DNA from: Hippopus hippopus
Taxonomy: Eukaryota; Mollusca; Bivalvia; Cardiida; Cardiidae
DNA length: 64,000 bases
Direction: 5' to 3'
NCBI GenBank assembly: GCA_946811185.2
Contig: OX328096.1
Location: 71,299,345 to 71,363,344 of the forward strand
Shown: positions 1-10,970 of the stretch, one piece after another
Position numbering within the stretch: position 1 is the first letter of the stretch
Layout: the number at the start of each line of letters is the position of its first letter
Translations under genes and position numbers: made by a program
The notes under the pieces: generated by a model
What the model saw: only the letters and a program-made list of their open reading frames with translations
Database searches by the model: none
Told to the model about the DNA's origin: nothing

Positions 1-99
1 GCTCAATAGTGTCACTGAGCGGGGCCTCGCCGCACGTGAACTATTGTTTTTTGTTTGTTTCTAATAAAAAGTATGGCTCTATCTTCATAACTCTGTTCT

Positions 100-421
100 A
101 GATCTCGCCGGCAAATTTTTGGACTCGTTCGTAAATATCTACAGACGGCAAATCAAAAGCGGTTCAAATATTGGGATTTGTCACTAAAGGGATCTAAACC
201 ATTGCAGGAAAAGGAGTAAATGTGATGTGTCTCTAAAATTATAGGAAACATTGTGGAAAAAGGGGAAAGGCTGAATGCCAATGATGGGAATTGTCTCTAA
301 GAGACTAGAAAACATCGTGGGAAAAGAAAAAAATGCTGGTAGCCAGCATTTTCTCCTTTTCCCACGATGCTTTTCAAATGCCCTTTTCTTCACGGTCGAT
401 AAATACGGGATTGCTTGATAT
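100..421. repeat. Hairpin MITE copy (CTGG family)
   Basis: The core at 308-375 is an imperfect palindrome built on AAATGCTGGTAGCCAGCATTT, flanked by GTGGGAAAAG / CTTTTCCCAC arms. The same block with the same neighbours recurs near 49780-50030 and 63600-63850, which places it in the last intron of a duplicated C1q gene. The rest of 1-769 holds no gene that I can support. Confidence 0.75.
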
Positions 422-769
422 ATCATCAACTCTAACAAGTACCCTGTGTATGATTCAGTCAGAAATTTTCATTATCCATCCAATAGCAGCCGAGCCCAGT
501 TAGTGCAATCGGTAACTGACAGGAATCAGTAAGTAAGGAGTTGAGAGTCCGAGAATCCTATTTGTAGAACTCTTTTCGATGACTGATAATAGTTTTTACG
601 ACAGGATTCGTGTTAGAAGGGAAGCAGCCACTGTTTTACGTCTGATATTTAAAGATACATGTAGCATGAATGCATAGATAGGTGCAATAACCACCAAAAT
701 ATTGCTCAAATTATATTATAAACGGCGTTTCTACAACAACAACAAAAAAACTTTTCTTTATTTCTACAG

Positions 770-1170
770 ATGAAGTTATCGCATTTTCAGTGGCAAATCC
801 AACTAAAAAATTAGTCAACGGAGTGCCTACTTTCTCAACTGTGATCACAAATATAGGGAACGGATATGACGTCGATACCGGTATATTCACATGTCCTGTT
901 GGTGGGTTGTACATTTTTATCTTCACTGTGGCGTCAGCTGGAAAGTATAATGTGTACTGTTTTATTAGACACAATGGTACCGACAAAGTGCGTGGCATAT
1001 CATACAGTGATAACTCTTACACAAGTGCCTCAGCCTCAGTGAACCTATTGTTGCAGAAAGATGATTCGGTTACGTTAGCAAATTGTGCAAACTGGAACAA
1101 TGTATATTACAACAAACCCTCGACAACATTAGGCGGCGCTTTGCTACAAAAGGCCGATAAGGATAACTAA
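770..1170 (+). CDS. C1q-domain protein, last exon (partial gene)
   Basis: This exon encodes a C1q (TNF/C1q superfamily) domain, a secreted trimer-forming beta-sandwich used as a pattern-recognition lectin in molluscs. It opens after a pyrimidine-rich acceptor (TTTCTACAG at 761-769) and is read in phase 1, giving E-V-I-A-F-S at the start of the domain. Family signatures include YDVDTGIFTCPVGGLYIF and the C-terminal SVNLLLQKDDSVTLANC strand. The stop is TAA at 1168-1170. Exon 1, with the signal peptide and coiled coil seen in the paralogues at 46180 and 59468, should lie upstream of the window. The exon is about 75-80% similar by eye to the one at 50657. The first in-frame ATG (790) is not the real start; the exon boundary is. 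Confidence 0.88.
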
Positions 1171-1359
1171 CCATGTATTTTTCCCGGTCTATTTGCAAGT
1201 TCTCTTTCTTCTGCAGATAACTGTGTAACAATTAACAGACAGTTCATCTCTATTGACTTCTTTAACATTGGCACATGTTCAGCTCTGAGACAGAAGGCTA
1301 TCAAAACATTTTGGGAGACGAGAAAACAATGTTTTTGATCGTTCTTACACAATTCCCAC

Positions 1360-2330
1360 TATTTGGGAAACCTTGACAAAGACAATTATTGAAAAGAATG
1401 TGGAAAAACGAGAAAATGCTGTTAACCAACATTTTCTCCTTATCTCACAATGTTTTCTATCCTATTAAAGACAAATTCCATCATTTGGCCCACATTTAAT
1501 CTCTTTTCTACGATTGCTATAAATTTGAACAAGTTTAACATTTTGTTGTGTAGTGATGGGTTAAATTCTAAACCTTATTTTAATTAGGTCAGCCACAGGG
1601 AGCATGGTTTTGTTGACTGATTGTTTAGTTAGAATTAAATGGAGTTGTATGCCGCTTTCAACATTATTTCAGACGTATCAAGGCGACAGCTTATTCATTT
1701 ATGCGAGTACAGTGTTTAATCAGGCCGGATCGCTGAGGTGCCTTGCCAAAGGACACTATACGAAAAAAGAAGCGCCTAAGAAATAGATTGGGTCCTGTAC
1801 TGTCGGAATACGAACCCTACATCTACTTCACTTGGCCATGCAGGTCCCCGTAGCATTTGTATATATCAAGGTTATACTGAACAAAGGAATTTTTTGCCAA
1901 ACAATCCTGTTTTAACTCGCCTGAGGCAAGAGACGTTTGAAAACAATGCTAGCCACCAGAATTTTCTCCTTTTACCACACTGTTTACTTTCCTATCAAAT
2001 TGCATCATTTGTGACACATTTACTTTGTTTTCTGCACATGATTTCGATTTAGACATGTCAAATATTGTGTTGTGTAATAAAGGGTTAAGCTCTAAGCTTG
2101 ATCTTGATTAGGACAGCCTCAACAAGCATAATTTTGCTGATTTATTGTTTAATTAGAATTTAATGGTGTTGTACGCCGTATTCAACATTATTTCAGACGT
2201 ATTACGGCAGCAGCTCATTCATTTGTGTGACTACAGCATTTCATCAGACCGTTTCTCTGAGGTGTCTTGCCTATAGACACTCTCTTGAAAAATCAAGCTC
2301 CTTATTTGTAGATCGAGTTCTTGGCCCGAT
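1360..2330. repeat. Two copies of a MITE plus SINE-like block
   Basis: A block of about 510 bp occurs twice (roughly 1370-1880 and 1890-2330). Each copy carries a hairpin MITE (cores near 1391-1450 and 1940-1990) followed by a SINE-like stretch with an ATTTCAGACGTAT segment. The second SINE copy is interrupted at 2331 by another insertion and resumes at 4030 (compare CCTGTACTG at 1794 with CCGTATTG at 4029). The short ORF at 1604-1786 falls inside the repeat and is not a gene. Confidence 0.6.
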
Positions 2331-4029
2331 ATCTCAAAGCACTTTAAGTGCTACGATCATCGTAAACCGACCTTAAGTCCCTCGTAAGCATTTTGCCGTC
2401 TCTCTTAAAACATCGCAACTTAAGGGTCAGTCGTAAACCCGATCTTAAACTACGACCACTCCGAAGCTACCTTAACGTAATTGTAGGCTGTTTTCAGCAA
2501 TGCACAAAACTTGCTGTTATGATTTATTTTTCAAAATGACATTATTTTTACACGTGAACAGATCTCACAAAAAAAAAAAAAAAAAACAATAGTGTCTTTT
2601 ACCAGTACACCGCACAATACTGTTTCGAAGCCACTGGCTGCTTTCCTACATAACCATCGTCGAAACAATGGAAGCTGTGAGAGAGGAATGAATCCTCTCG
2701 CAATGACATCGACAGTCCTCAAAAGAAATTGCCCGAGCCGGGGGTCGAACTAGCGACAAACATTTTGACAATGATTCATGAATATCAGACTAAAAATGAG
2801 GCCAGTGACTAACTTCTTGATCTGTTGTGACCAAATTTCAAAGTTGTCTGAGATATCATCAAGATAAACGTTTTGACAATGTTTCATGATTGTCAGACAG
2901 AAAATTTGGCCTCTACACTGGGATTTAGCCCGGTGACCAACTTGTGAATGTTTTGACCAAATTTCTAACTTGTCCGAGAACAACCATTTTGACAATTTTT
3001 TTTATGTGTATCAGACTAAAATGCAGCCTCTACAGTGCAAAGAAGTTTTTCTAAGGTTTGCCCCAGTGACCTACTATGTTAAATGACTTGACATTTCAAT
3101 CTTATCAGAGATATCATCAAGACATATATTCTGACCAAGTTTCATAAGTATGAAACTAAATCTGTATCTGGCTGAAAATGTGGCCTACAAAGTGTACACA
3201 AGGGTTTTCTGAGATTCCGCCCATTGACCTACTTTTTGACCTAACGTAACCCAATTTTAATCTTGTCAGAGATACAATCATGACAAACATTCTAATGAAA
3301 AAAAAACTTTCTGACCAAGTTCCATTAGAATTGGGCTGAAAATGTGGCCTTTGGAGTGCACACAAGGTTTTTCTTAGATTTGGCCCAGTTACCTACGTTT
3401 TGACTGGACATGACCCAATGTCAGTCTTGACAGAGATATCATCAAACAAACATTCTGACCCACTTTCGAGAGTATCTGGCTGGAATGTAGCCTCTACAGT
3501 GCACACAGGGTTTTTCTAAGATTTGCCTCTGTGACCTACTATTTGACCCGACATGACCCAATGTCGGACTTGCCCGAGATATTATAAAGACAAGGGGTCT
3601 GACAGAGTTTTATGAGTATTGGACTGAAAATGTGGCCTCTAGAGTGCACACAAGGTAATTGTTGACGCCTGGACGAGACACGACGCACGACGAACACAGC
3701 ACGATCACAAAAGCTCACCTTGAGCACTTCGTGCTCAGGTGAGCTAAAAACTAACTGAAATCACGCACGTCCGATGTCGTTGCAGATAATATTGGCTTTG
3801 AAATTTTATGCAAAGGGGAGTTTGAAGTCTGTGATCGCAGAAAGTCACGGGTCGGAATCGATTCAGTATCAAGAAATGACATCACTTTCAAATGTTACGA
3901 TCGTAAATAACATTTCTTTACGAGAGTGTTAAGGTCGGCTTTGAGAGATCACTTTAAGAAAATCCTCGTAAATTGATCGTAAAAGTAACCGAAACTTACG
4001 AAACCTTAAAGTTTTGAGATATTGGGCTC
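2331..4029. mobile_element. TIR-bounded insertion, 1.7 kb, non-autonomous
   Basis: The ends are inverted repeats: GCCCGATATCTCAAA on the left, and TTTGAGATATTGGGC on the right as written on the plus strand. Similarity continues inward for more than 60 bp (ACTTTAAG and CGACCTTAA stretches on the left match the reverse complement of 3900-4010). The element interrupts a SINE-like repeat whose other copy (1600-1860) is uninterrupted, so it is a later insertion. No transposase is visible. The middle holds a different repeat array (2750-3725). Confidence 0.6.
2750..3725. repeat. Degenerate ~120-170 bp repeat array
   Basis: Successive monomers share the words GACAAACATTCTGACCA, TGTGGCCTCTAGAGTGCAC, ACAAGGTTTTTCT and TGACCTACT. 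The array ends in the hairpin GAGCACTTCGTGCTC (3722-3736) and GGTGAGCTAAAA. The same monomer and the same end motif recur at 55612-57215, so this is an interspersed element family. ORFs across it are chance. Confidence 0.7.
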
Positions 4030-4099
4030 CGTATTGTTAGATTAAGAACGCTATATCTACTCCACTCGCCCCACAGCATTTGCAGACGGTATAGGTAAA

Positions 4100-4470
4100 A
4101 GGTAATACTGTAGGAAACAACTTTTTCCCTTGCAGTCCAGTAATTAAACGACCCTGGGGTAAGAGGCGTATGAAAACATTGTAGGAAGAGGAGAAAATAC
4201 TGGTGACCTGTAAAAATTCATACTGTACAAACTACAACTACAAAGCAACTTTCTGGTAAACAGTCGTGTGTTTAAAAGACCCTGAAAAACGTTGCGGAAA
4301 CGGAGAAAATGATGGTAACCGGTAAAAATTCGTACTGTACAAAGCAACTTTTTGCCAAACAGTCCTGCGTTTAAACGACCCTGAGGCAAGAGGTGTTTGA
4401 AAACATTGTCGGTAAAGAAGAAAAAGCTGGTAACCAGCATTTTCTCCTTCAGCCACAATGTTTTATCTTT
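4100..4470. repeat. Three tandem partial hairpin MITE copies
   Basis: Segments near 4107-4215, 4240-4345 and 4345-4470 repeat the order AAACAGTC, TTTAAACGACCCTGAGG, GAAAACATTG, GAGAAAATG. Only the last copy keeps the full palindromic core (AGCTGGTAACCAGC at about 4425-4440). The first two share CTGTAAAAATTCATACTG-type insertions. Confidence 0.6.
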
Positions 4471-4661
4471 TAAAAGCCCAAAAACCATCCATTTGAGCCT
4501 AATAAAGACTGTCACCTGCAAATTTATTTCCCCAGCATCTTTGTACATTCTCATTCTGTAATTCATCTTTACTAAGCTTCAATGTCGTATGCGATTGTAT
4601 TCTTTGTTTTACCCATACTCGTATATTTGAGATTTTTACACACTATCAAACTTTCCTCTGC

Positions 4662-4930
4662 CCGGCCGGGTAGCTCAGTGGACAGCGTATCTGACTCGTG
4701 ACCTGGGCGTTTCGGGTCCGATATCCGGTTGCGGCGAGCTTTCTATACGGCGATTTTTTGCCTCTCGACTCTGATGCATGTGAGAAAAGTGGTAAGTGGC
4801 TTTGGAAAGAAAGTTGTGTCAGTACTGGTGTAAGAAAGCCAGGAAACACATGGGTGCGTCACTGACCGCCATGATATGACCTAAGCTGTTAAAATGGCGT
4901 TAAACTCCAATACAAACAAACAAACAAAAA
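4662..4930 (+). mobile_element. tRNA-derived SINE
   Basis: The head is tRNA-like, with an A-box-type segment (TAGCTCAGTGGACAG) and a B-box-type segment (GGGTCCGATATCC). The tail is AAAATGGCGTTAAACTCC followed by (CAAA)n, the arrangement typical of mollusc/invertebrate Meta-SINE-type elements. It is not a functional tRNA gene: no cloverleaf can be drawn across the acceptor and anticodon stems. Confidence 0.75.
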
Positions 4931-5590
4931 AACTTTCCTCAGTTCAAATACATGCATCGCACGTGGATAAAATGAGACGGGCGGGGGGGAAGGAATCCGT
5001 ATCTACGCATATGATATGATATGATACGATTACGTAACTCACGGCCGTATTCTCTTTATGATTGGTTTCTGCTTCGATTGGACAAAGTAAATACGTTTTA
5101 CGTGAAGTCGTGATCTCATATTTCTCATTTGCGATCCATAGAATTACGCTTTTAGCCACCAAACAAGTTTTATTTTTCACTATTGTATAATAAAATTGTC
5201 AATTATTGCAATATTTTGGTGTTAAAATTTTGATAAGTATGTAAAAGAATATTTAATATGTTTTAGTAACTTTGCAGGTGCTTGCATTTGTATCTCGCTG
5301 CGTAGGAATATTTTGACATTTCGCTTGACCTTCGGACTCGTGCTCAAATTTCCTGACTCAGCTCGAAGCAAATATATGCATCACAAAGTCACTACAACGT
5401 GATGTTCCATATGTATTTCTACGTTGAAACATGGGTTTTTAAGTTGTAATCTTGAATAAAGCTTCTGCTTCTATAGATCTATCAAACTCTTACTTGAAAA
5501 TTGACACTTGTAGGACAGAACGTCTTCTGTTTTTTTCCCTCTCTTTTTTTGTCTGAAATTGACGTCGTTGATCTAAAACTCGTTCTATTG
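4931..5590. other. No gene seen
   Basis: AT-rich DNA with a short ATGATATGATAC run near 5008-5030. I see no conserved ORF, repeat boundary or RNA gene here. Confidence 0.5.
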
Positions 5591-5627
5591 TTGTGTTGGC
5601 CATCTATATCATAGTGATGCTGACGAA

Positions 5628-5935
5628 CAAGATGATAGTGATGATGACGGTGATGATGATGAAGACAATGAAGAGGAAGAGGAGAACGGCGCCCAGACGA
5701 GGGAGGACGAGGAGGAAGGTGATAAGGGGGAGAACGACGAAGAGGCGGGCCAGGACGACGACGACGAGGCGGGAGAAGACGACGAGGAGGACCAGTAGGA
5801 CGAGGAGGACGAGGACGACGAGGCGGGAGAAGACGACGAGAAGGACGACGACGACGTGACGAGGGATGACGAAAAAGGATGATGATGAGAAGGAGAACGA
5901 CGACGATGACAATGATGACGCACATAGCCAGACAC
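5628..5935. repeat. Purine-rich GAC/GAG/GAT simple sequence
   Basis: The plus strand is almost purely purine plus scattered C in GAN triplets, without a fixed period. All six overlapping ORFs here encode homopolymer-like D/E/R/S/P/V tracts that follow from the composition, so none is called as a gene. Confidence 0.8.
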
Positions 5936-6455
5936 ACCCTGTGGAACCCTTAACCAAATGACGAAATTATAGACCCGTCCTTATTGAAAGCGATTGCATA
6001 CGACAAGTTAAACGTAACTCAATCGGTCGCTACTTTTGTCATAGCCCGACTCACCCCCCCCCCCTTTTGTCAGACAGCAGCTGAAATTCTTCATAAGGTA
6101 CTCAGCCATTCACACCCTATTCTTCATAATGTACTCAGCCATTCACACCCTGTGGAAGTCTTTACCGGATACTCTAGACTCATCCGTATTGAAAGCGATT
6201 GCAGACGACAAATACTACACGTGACTCAATGGGTCGATACTTTTAGCATATGCATTAAACCCCCCTTAGCTAGAGAACGGCAAAAATTCTACATGAGACA
6301 CTCAGCCACTTACACCCCATGGAACTCTTTACCAAACGACGATATGTTAGACTCGTGCGAATTGAAAGCGACCGCAGATCATAAATTAGACGTGACTCAA
6401 TGGATCGATGCCTTTTGCATGTGCATAAAACCTCCTTTTCAAAGAGCATGACTCA
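5932..6455. repeat. Tandem repeat, about 3 copies of ~150-180 bp
   Basis: Three copies share ACACCCTGTGGAAC, ACCAAACGACGA, ATTGAAAGCGATTGCAGACG, GTGACTCAATGGGTCGAT and CATTAAACCCCC. A 30-bp segment (CTTCATAA...CACACCCT) is itself doubled at 6090-6150. The 155-codon ORF at 5984-6451 merely reads through this array. Confidence 0.7.
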
Positions 6456-6514
6456 CATAAACGCGACCTTTTTTGAGGACTCAAAATACTATTCACGGAA
6501 ATACAGTGTGACAA

Positions 6515-6605
6515 AAGAATTGGACGGTATAGATCCAAGATCAGGCTGCACGTTCCGTGCAATTTGATCTTAATCCATTCTGTCCGCAAAATCTTCTGAT
6601 TTTGC
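6515..6605. repeat. Short inverted-repeat element (GATCAGACTGCACG family)
   Basis: The segment contains TAGATCCAAGATCAGGCTGC, TTCCGTGCA and TTGATCTTAATCCA as imperfect inverted halves, ending in TGTCCGCAAAATCTTCTG. Related copies lie at about 9110-9210, 41615-41690, 43245-43430 and 60505-60640. Confidence 0.55.
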
Positions 6606-6654
6606 CTATCACGCTGAAAGTATTGAAGTATTGTTTATTATTTACCTAACATTT

Positions 6655-6885
6655 TAATTCTTTATCAACGTTAAAATCTCAGACTTGTCAAAATCGAAAG
6701 TATTTGCAGACGACAAATTTAATAAAGTTGAACTAATGGTATTATTAATTTTATTTCTGAATGTGTAGATAACCTTGCGGGAAAAGGAGAAAATGCTGGT
6801 TACCAGCATTTTCTTCTTTTCCCACAATGATTTCAAAAGGCTATTTCCTCAGGGTCGTTGAATCTCGGGATAGTGCGGTTAAATA
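6655..6885. repeat. Hairpin MITE copy (CTGG family)
   Basis: A full-length copy: AAAGTATTTGCAGACGACAA on the left, core GAAAATGCTGGTTACCAGC near 6787-6820, then TTTCCTCAGGGTCGTTGAAT on the right. Confidence 0.75.
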
Positions 6886-6988
6886 ATATTCAAAGACTAG
6901 AACATCTTACTGCTGATATGTTCTGTGGCAGCTTATCAGGTGAGTAATCTTGAGATTTAGATTTAATATTTGATTCCTGAATATGACC

Positions 6989-7588
6989 CATTATCTCCCG
7001 CTAGATGGCATTCGTAAAAATACACATCTATCTAATTTGGGCATTCTGGGTACAGAGTCGGACTACTTTTCACAACGACAACCGTTACTTTGAATTTCAA
7101 AATAAAATAAACCTTTACTCAATAAAACCTACCTGATGCGATTCACTTAGATATGATCAGCAAGCATGTAACCTATGCACCGGCCATTTATTAAAACAGC
7201 CCGCTACAGGCTTGGGTAATAGCTTTGGTGTAAGCCCTACTTTTTCCATGTATATGGGATGTGTGATGCGTCATAGCAGACAGGTCGACATTATCTCCCG
7301 CTAGATGGCATTCTACAAATACACATCTATCTAATTTGGGCATTTTTGGTACAAAAACGAACTACTTTTCAAAAAAACAACCGTTACTTTGAATTTCAAA
7401 ATGAAATAAATGTTTACTGAATAAAAACGCTACCTAGTGCGATTCATTCAGCTATGATCGGCTAGCATGTAACCTATGCACCGGCCATTTATTAAAACAG
7501 CCTTGGGTAATAGGCTAATAGCTTCGGTATAAGCCCTACTTTTCCCAGGTATACGGCGATGAGTGATGCGTCATAGCAGACAGGTCGA
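6989..7588. repeat. Tandem duplication, 2 x about 300 bp
   Basis: Copy 1 (6989-7288) and copy 2 (7289-7588) both start CATTATCTCCCGCTAGATGG and end GCGTCATAGCAGACAGGTCGA. They differ by point changes and small indels. Confidence 0.85.
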
Positions 7589-7662
7589 ATCTTCGAAGAA
7601 TATGACATGCGCAGACAACGGACAGGTCGAATCTTCGAAGAATATGACATGCGCAGACAACG
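7579..7662. repeat. Perfect 42-bp tandem duplication
   Basis: Two identical 42-bp units (7579-7620, 7621-7662) carry the palindrome TCTTCGAAGA and ATGACATGCGCAGACAACG. A third copy lies 3 kb away at 10674-10713, close to the viral element. Confidence 0.85.
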
Positions 7663-8849
7663 GAATACGACCCCTTATAGATGAATTGCTGATGGCATCT
7701 TTAGTAACTTTTGCAGTATTCACTTTCCTCATTACTGAATGTCGTAAGAGTTATCTTTCCTGTCATAAATTATTAAAGACATTGTGTTTGTTTGATGTGT
7801 ACTCAAAATTCATAGACTAAAATCTAATTGGCTGAAATGTTCTATCGCACCGAATCAGATTCCTGAATAAGACCCTTAAAAGATGATTTGTTAATGGCAT
7901 GTTTCGTAACTCTATCAGTTTTCACATTACGTCAAGGCTAAATGTCGTAATTGTTACATAACCTTTGATATATTAATAAAGAGACGTCAATCTATTTATT
8001 TATTTTCTTAATGATTACCGCCGATTTTAACGTTCTTTCAGTTATACCCTTGCGACCAGCGCATCTATCCATGAATTTCCGGAGTTTCTTTAACCGGTTC
8101 TTTGCACAATATTCTTCCCAAGCCAGTGGCTGCTTTCCTACATAACCATTGTCGAAAAAGTTGGTCTACAAATAGCCATTGATATTGGATCAAAGTATGT
8201 TAGAAGTCTGGCGTCACTGTTACTTAGTGATTGTCCCTTTACAAACAATTGAGACTATTAGTTTTTAAAAACACTGAAGAAGAAAAAAATGCCAGTAATC
8301 AGCTGCTCTTTTATAGACAAATCTCATCATTGAATCAAGTCTAATTTGTCGTCTGGAAATTCTGTCATTTTGAACAAGTCAGACAACTGTGTCGTACGGT
8401 AAGGCGTTAGAGCTAGGTAATACTTTTTTACGCATCGCTAGTGCCATGGAAACAAAAAGTGTCATTCGAGATTTATACCAAGGTCACAGATAACCCCTCA
8501 TATACAAGTACATGCTTTGTATCCACATGTCTTAGATGTTCATTTTTACGACTAAAAGTATCACACAGTGCTAATGGTGCAAAAGTCGTGGGCTGAAGAC
8601 TTGGCCGGGTCATAAAAAAGAACTTAAATAGAAGATAGTATATTCACACATCTCAAAAATGAAGATATGAAACATGTTTTATGCACCCTTACCACTCAAT
8701 TTTTGGTGAAATCTATGAAAAAGGTTTAACAGTTCTTTCTTTTTCTTGCAGTGTGAGCTTCATCCCATGAGCAACGTGTATCTGCTTTTCGTTATCCAAA
8801 ATTAATACTTATGATAATTATCAATTCCGTACCGTTTTTACCAGACGAC
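7663..8849. other. No gene; SINE fragment
   Basis: A minus-strand SINE fragment lies at about 8035-8165 (AGCCAGTGGCTGCTTTCC, CATAACCATTGTCGAAA). The rest is AT-rich unique-looking sequence without a supportable ORF. Confidence 0.5.
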
Positions 8850-9060
8850 AAAATTCCAGTCTTGTCCAAATTATAACATTTGCAGACGATAATTAAAAGT
8901 TGGGTCAAATGAGGGGCTTTGTCTTCTGAAGGGTAGAAACTATTGTAGGAAAAGAAAAAAAAAAAAAAATGCTAGTTACCATTATTTTCTTCTTTTCCCT
9001 CATTTTTCCCAAAAGAACTCAGACCTTAGGTTCATTTAAACACAGGATTGTATGGTAAAG
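8850..9060. repeat. Hairpin MITE copy (CTGG family)
   Basis: It has the flank TTTGCAGACGATAATTAAAAG, a decayed core with an A-run (AAAAATGCTAGTTACCATTA) and a right end with AACACAGGATTGTATGGTAA. Confidence 0.6.
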
Positions 9061-9640
9061 GGTTCCATCTTAATCAACTCCTGACGTTAGTGGGCCTTTT
9101 ACCCATTGGCTGCTAAGCACGTCTCAAAGACCTTTTGCGGACAGTGTAGATCAAGATCATACTGCAAAGAACGTGGAATCTGATCTTGGATTTAGACTGT
9201 CCGATAACGAGATATCAATCCTCCCAAAATACCTTTGAAATAGCAAACCTTGCGTTTTTACTCGTAACTTTAAAGTTGCTTTCCACTTATTAAGCAGATT
9301 CAGGGCTGAGAGACTACTTCTCTTATTTTTCTCTTATTTTTCGTAGTTAGGCTCTGAGTACTGCTTCCAGTGTAAACCAATCCCACGTGTATTTTTCGAC
9401 GTCAACAACAGCAGTTTCGCAATGTACAATGTACAGACAGTGTGTGTATAATTAAAGTACTTAGCGGAAGTGTAGATCGAGATCAGACTTTGCGCACAAA
9501 CTTTGGAATATTCTCGTTTGTTTCATATTTCTTTAACACGTATCAAGCCAACAATAAAGAAAATATAATTTGCCAACTTCTCTTGAGGTTATCGAATGCT
9601 CTCAGACTTCTATGGAATACATGCAGAACCTGCCAAATGC
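9061..9640. other. No gene; one GATC inverted-repeat element
   Basis: A member of the GATCAGACTGCACG repeat family lies at about 9110-9210. The 81-codon ORF at 9442-9687 has no recognisable features. Confidence 0.5.
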
Positions 9641-9644
9641 GCTG

Positions 9645-9890
9645 CATAGCTTTTCAAACCTTTACCATACAATCCCGAGTGTTATAGACTTTGAAGAAGA
9701 TGGCTTTTGAAAGTATCGTGGGAAAAGGAGAAAGTACTAGTAGCCAGTACTTTCTCCGTTTCCCACAGTGTTTTCTATCCGATTAAAAACAGAAAACATC
9801 ATTTGAGCCAGGTTTTATTTGTCGTCTGCAAACTATTTCAATTTGGTCAAGTTCAAAACGTTGTCGTTTAGTATAGTGTTAATAATTTCC
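9645..9890. repeat. Hairpin MITE copy with altered, still paired, core
   Basis: This copy has AAAGTACTAG / CAGTACTTT where other copies have AAAATGCTGG / CCAGCATTTT. Both arms changed together, so the stem still pairs. Confidence 0.75.
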
Positions 9891-10019
9891 TGTAAAAGTC
9901 AAGATATCAGAATGTAAGTACATACTGGTATCAATAAATGTTTTACAATTTGACTATGGTTAATTCATATGAGAATCTAAATAAACACTAAAGAAGTTTA
10001 TGTTAGCGGTGCTCTTCAA

Positions 10020-10270
10020 AAAATCTATTTTAATGCATCCCTGTGATCCATTATACCAGGCAAGTCATTACATAATTATGATCCCAAAATCCATTTTGTC
10101 TAACAACCGACTATTTCATGACGTATGATGGTCCCAGGACATGCGGAAAATTTACTACTAGCAAAACTTTGCGACCCAGGTCAGCCTGCGCGGACTGGGC
10201 AGGCTGATCTGGGTCGAAACTTTATGCAGATTAATTAGACCCCTTCTACACTGAATATGCCTCATATATT
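10020..10270. repeat. GAGCCATGCTC-family MITE
   Basis: It carries the family's internal hairpin GACCCAGGTCAGCCTGCGC / GGCAGGCTGATCTGGGTC (about 10170-10217) and the AAGTCATTACATAATTATG segment. The terminal GAGCCATGCTC repeats are worn. Confidence 0.6.
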
Positions 10271-10964
10271 TTGATTTAAAAAAAATCTAGCTATCTTTTC
10301 TGCGATTTCTTGAATAGTTTTGATAAAGATTAGGGTTGTTGTTGTTGTTTGATATTAAAATGTTTTTGGTTGAGTACTTAGATATTTGATTTTAATAATC
10401 AACGGAAATTAAGATGTCAAACATTTAAGGCTAAATTTATCCAATTGTACGTATTGATAAGCTAACCATGTGTGCACTTTAGTACAAATCGTGTTTTTTA
10501 CACATAACACTCCATATTTGGCTAGGGGCAAACGGCGCCTAGCCTTAGTAACCACGTTTTGAACCTTTGCACAAAAGCTGCAACCACTCTTAACATCATG
10601 TATAAATGCGCGCTACTCGGGTCTCTGATTTGTTCAAACTGCAACTGCCGTTTCAGATTGGCTTGAAATGACGCAGGTCGAATCTTCGAAGAATATGACA
10701 TGCGCAAACAACGCCCTTCAAAACCGCCTTACACCCTACGAGTTCTTTATCCATAATGGATAATAGAAATGGAAAGAGGGCGTCGCTATATACAAAGACC
10801 AAGAAAGTGCAAAGGAAAATATTTTCAAAGCAAACGTTTTATCGGTGTTTGTTTGCATGATGAATTTTGAGAATAGGGCACCCTAACGGGATTCGTGTGA
10901 CATCGCCTTTCATCGCCGAAGTCGTAAGGATTCGGCTAAGACCGTAATCGATCGGCAGACAGAC
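10271..10964. other. No gene; left flank of the viral element
   Basis: It contains a GTTGTTGTTGTT run (about 10335) and the third copy of the 42-bp repeat (10674-10713). The ORF at 10522-10707 covers that repeat and is not supported. Confidence 0.5.
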
Positions 10965-10970
10965 ACTGCT
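10965..10970. repeat. Target-site duplication, left copy (ACTGCT)
   Basis: The 6 bp directly before the 5'-AG of the left TIR are identical to the 6 bp directly after the right TIR (27122-27127). A 6-bp duplication is the Maverick/Polinton signature. Confidence 0.95.

Noticed and set aside
1604..1786. 60-codon ORF
   Set aside because: Inside a SINE-like repeat whose second copy at 2135-2320 is not open.
4662..4740. Functional tRNA gene
   Set aside because: Only A- and B-box-like segments are present and a SINE body and tail follow.
5482..5957. Several overlapping ORFs on both strands (charged or poly-S/poly-V proteins)
   Set aside because: They all follow from triplet-biased simple sequence; none has a domain or independent support.
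5984..6451. 155-codon ORF
   Set aside because: It reads through a degenerate tandem repeat; codons repeat with the DNA period.
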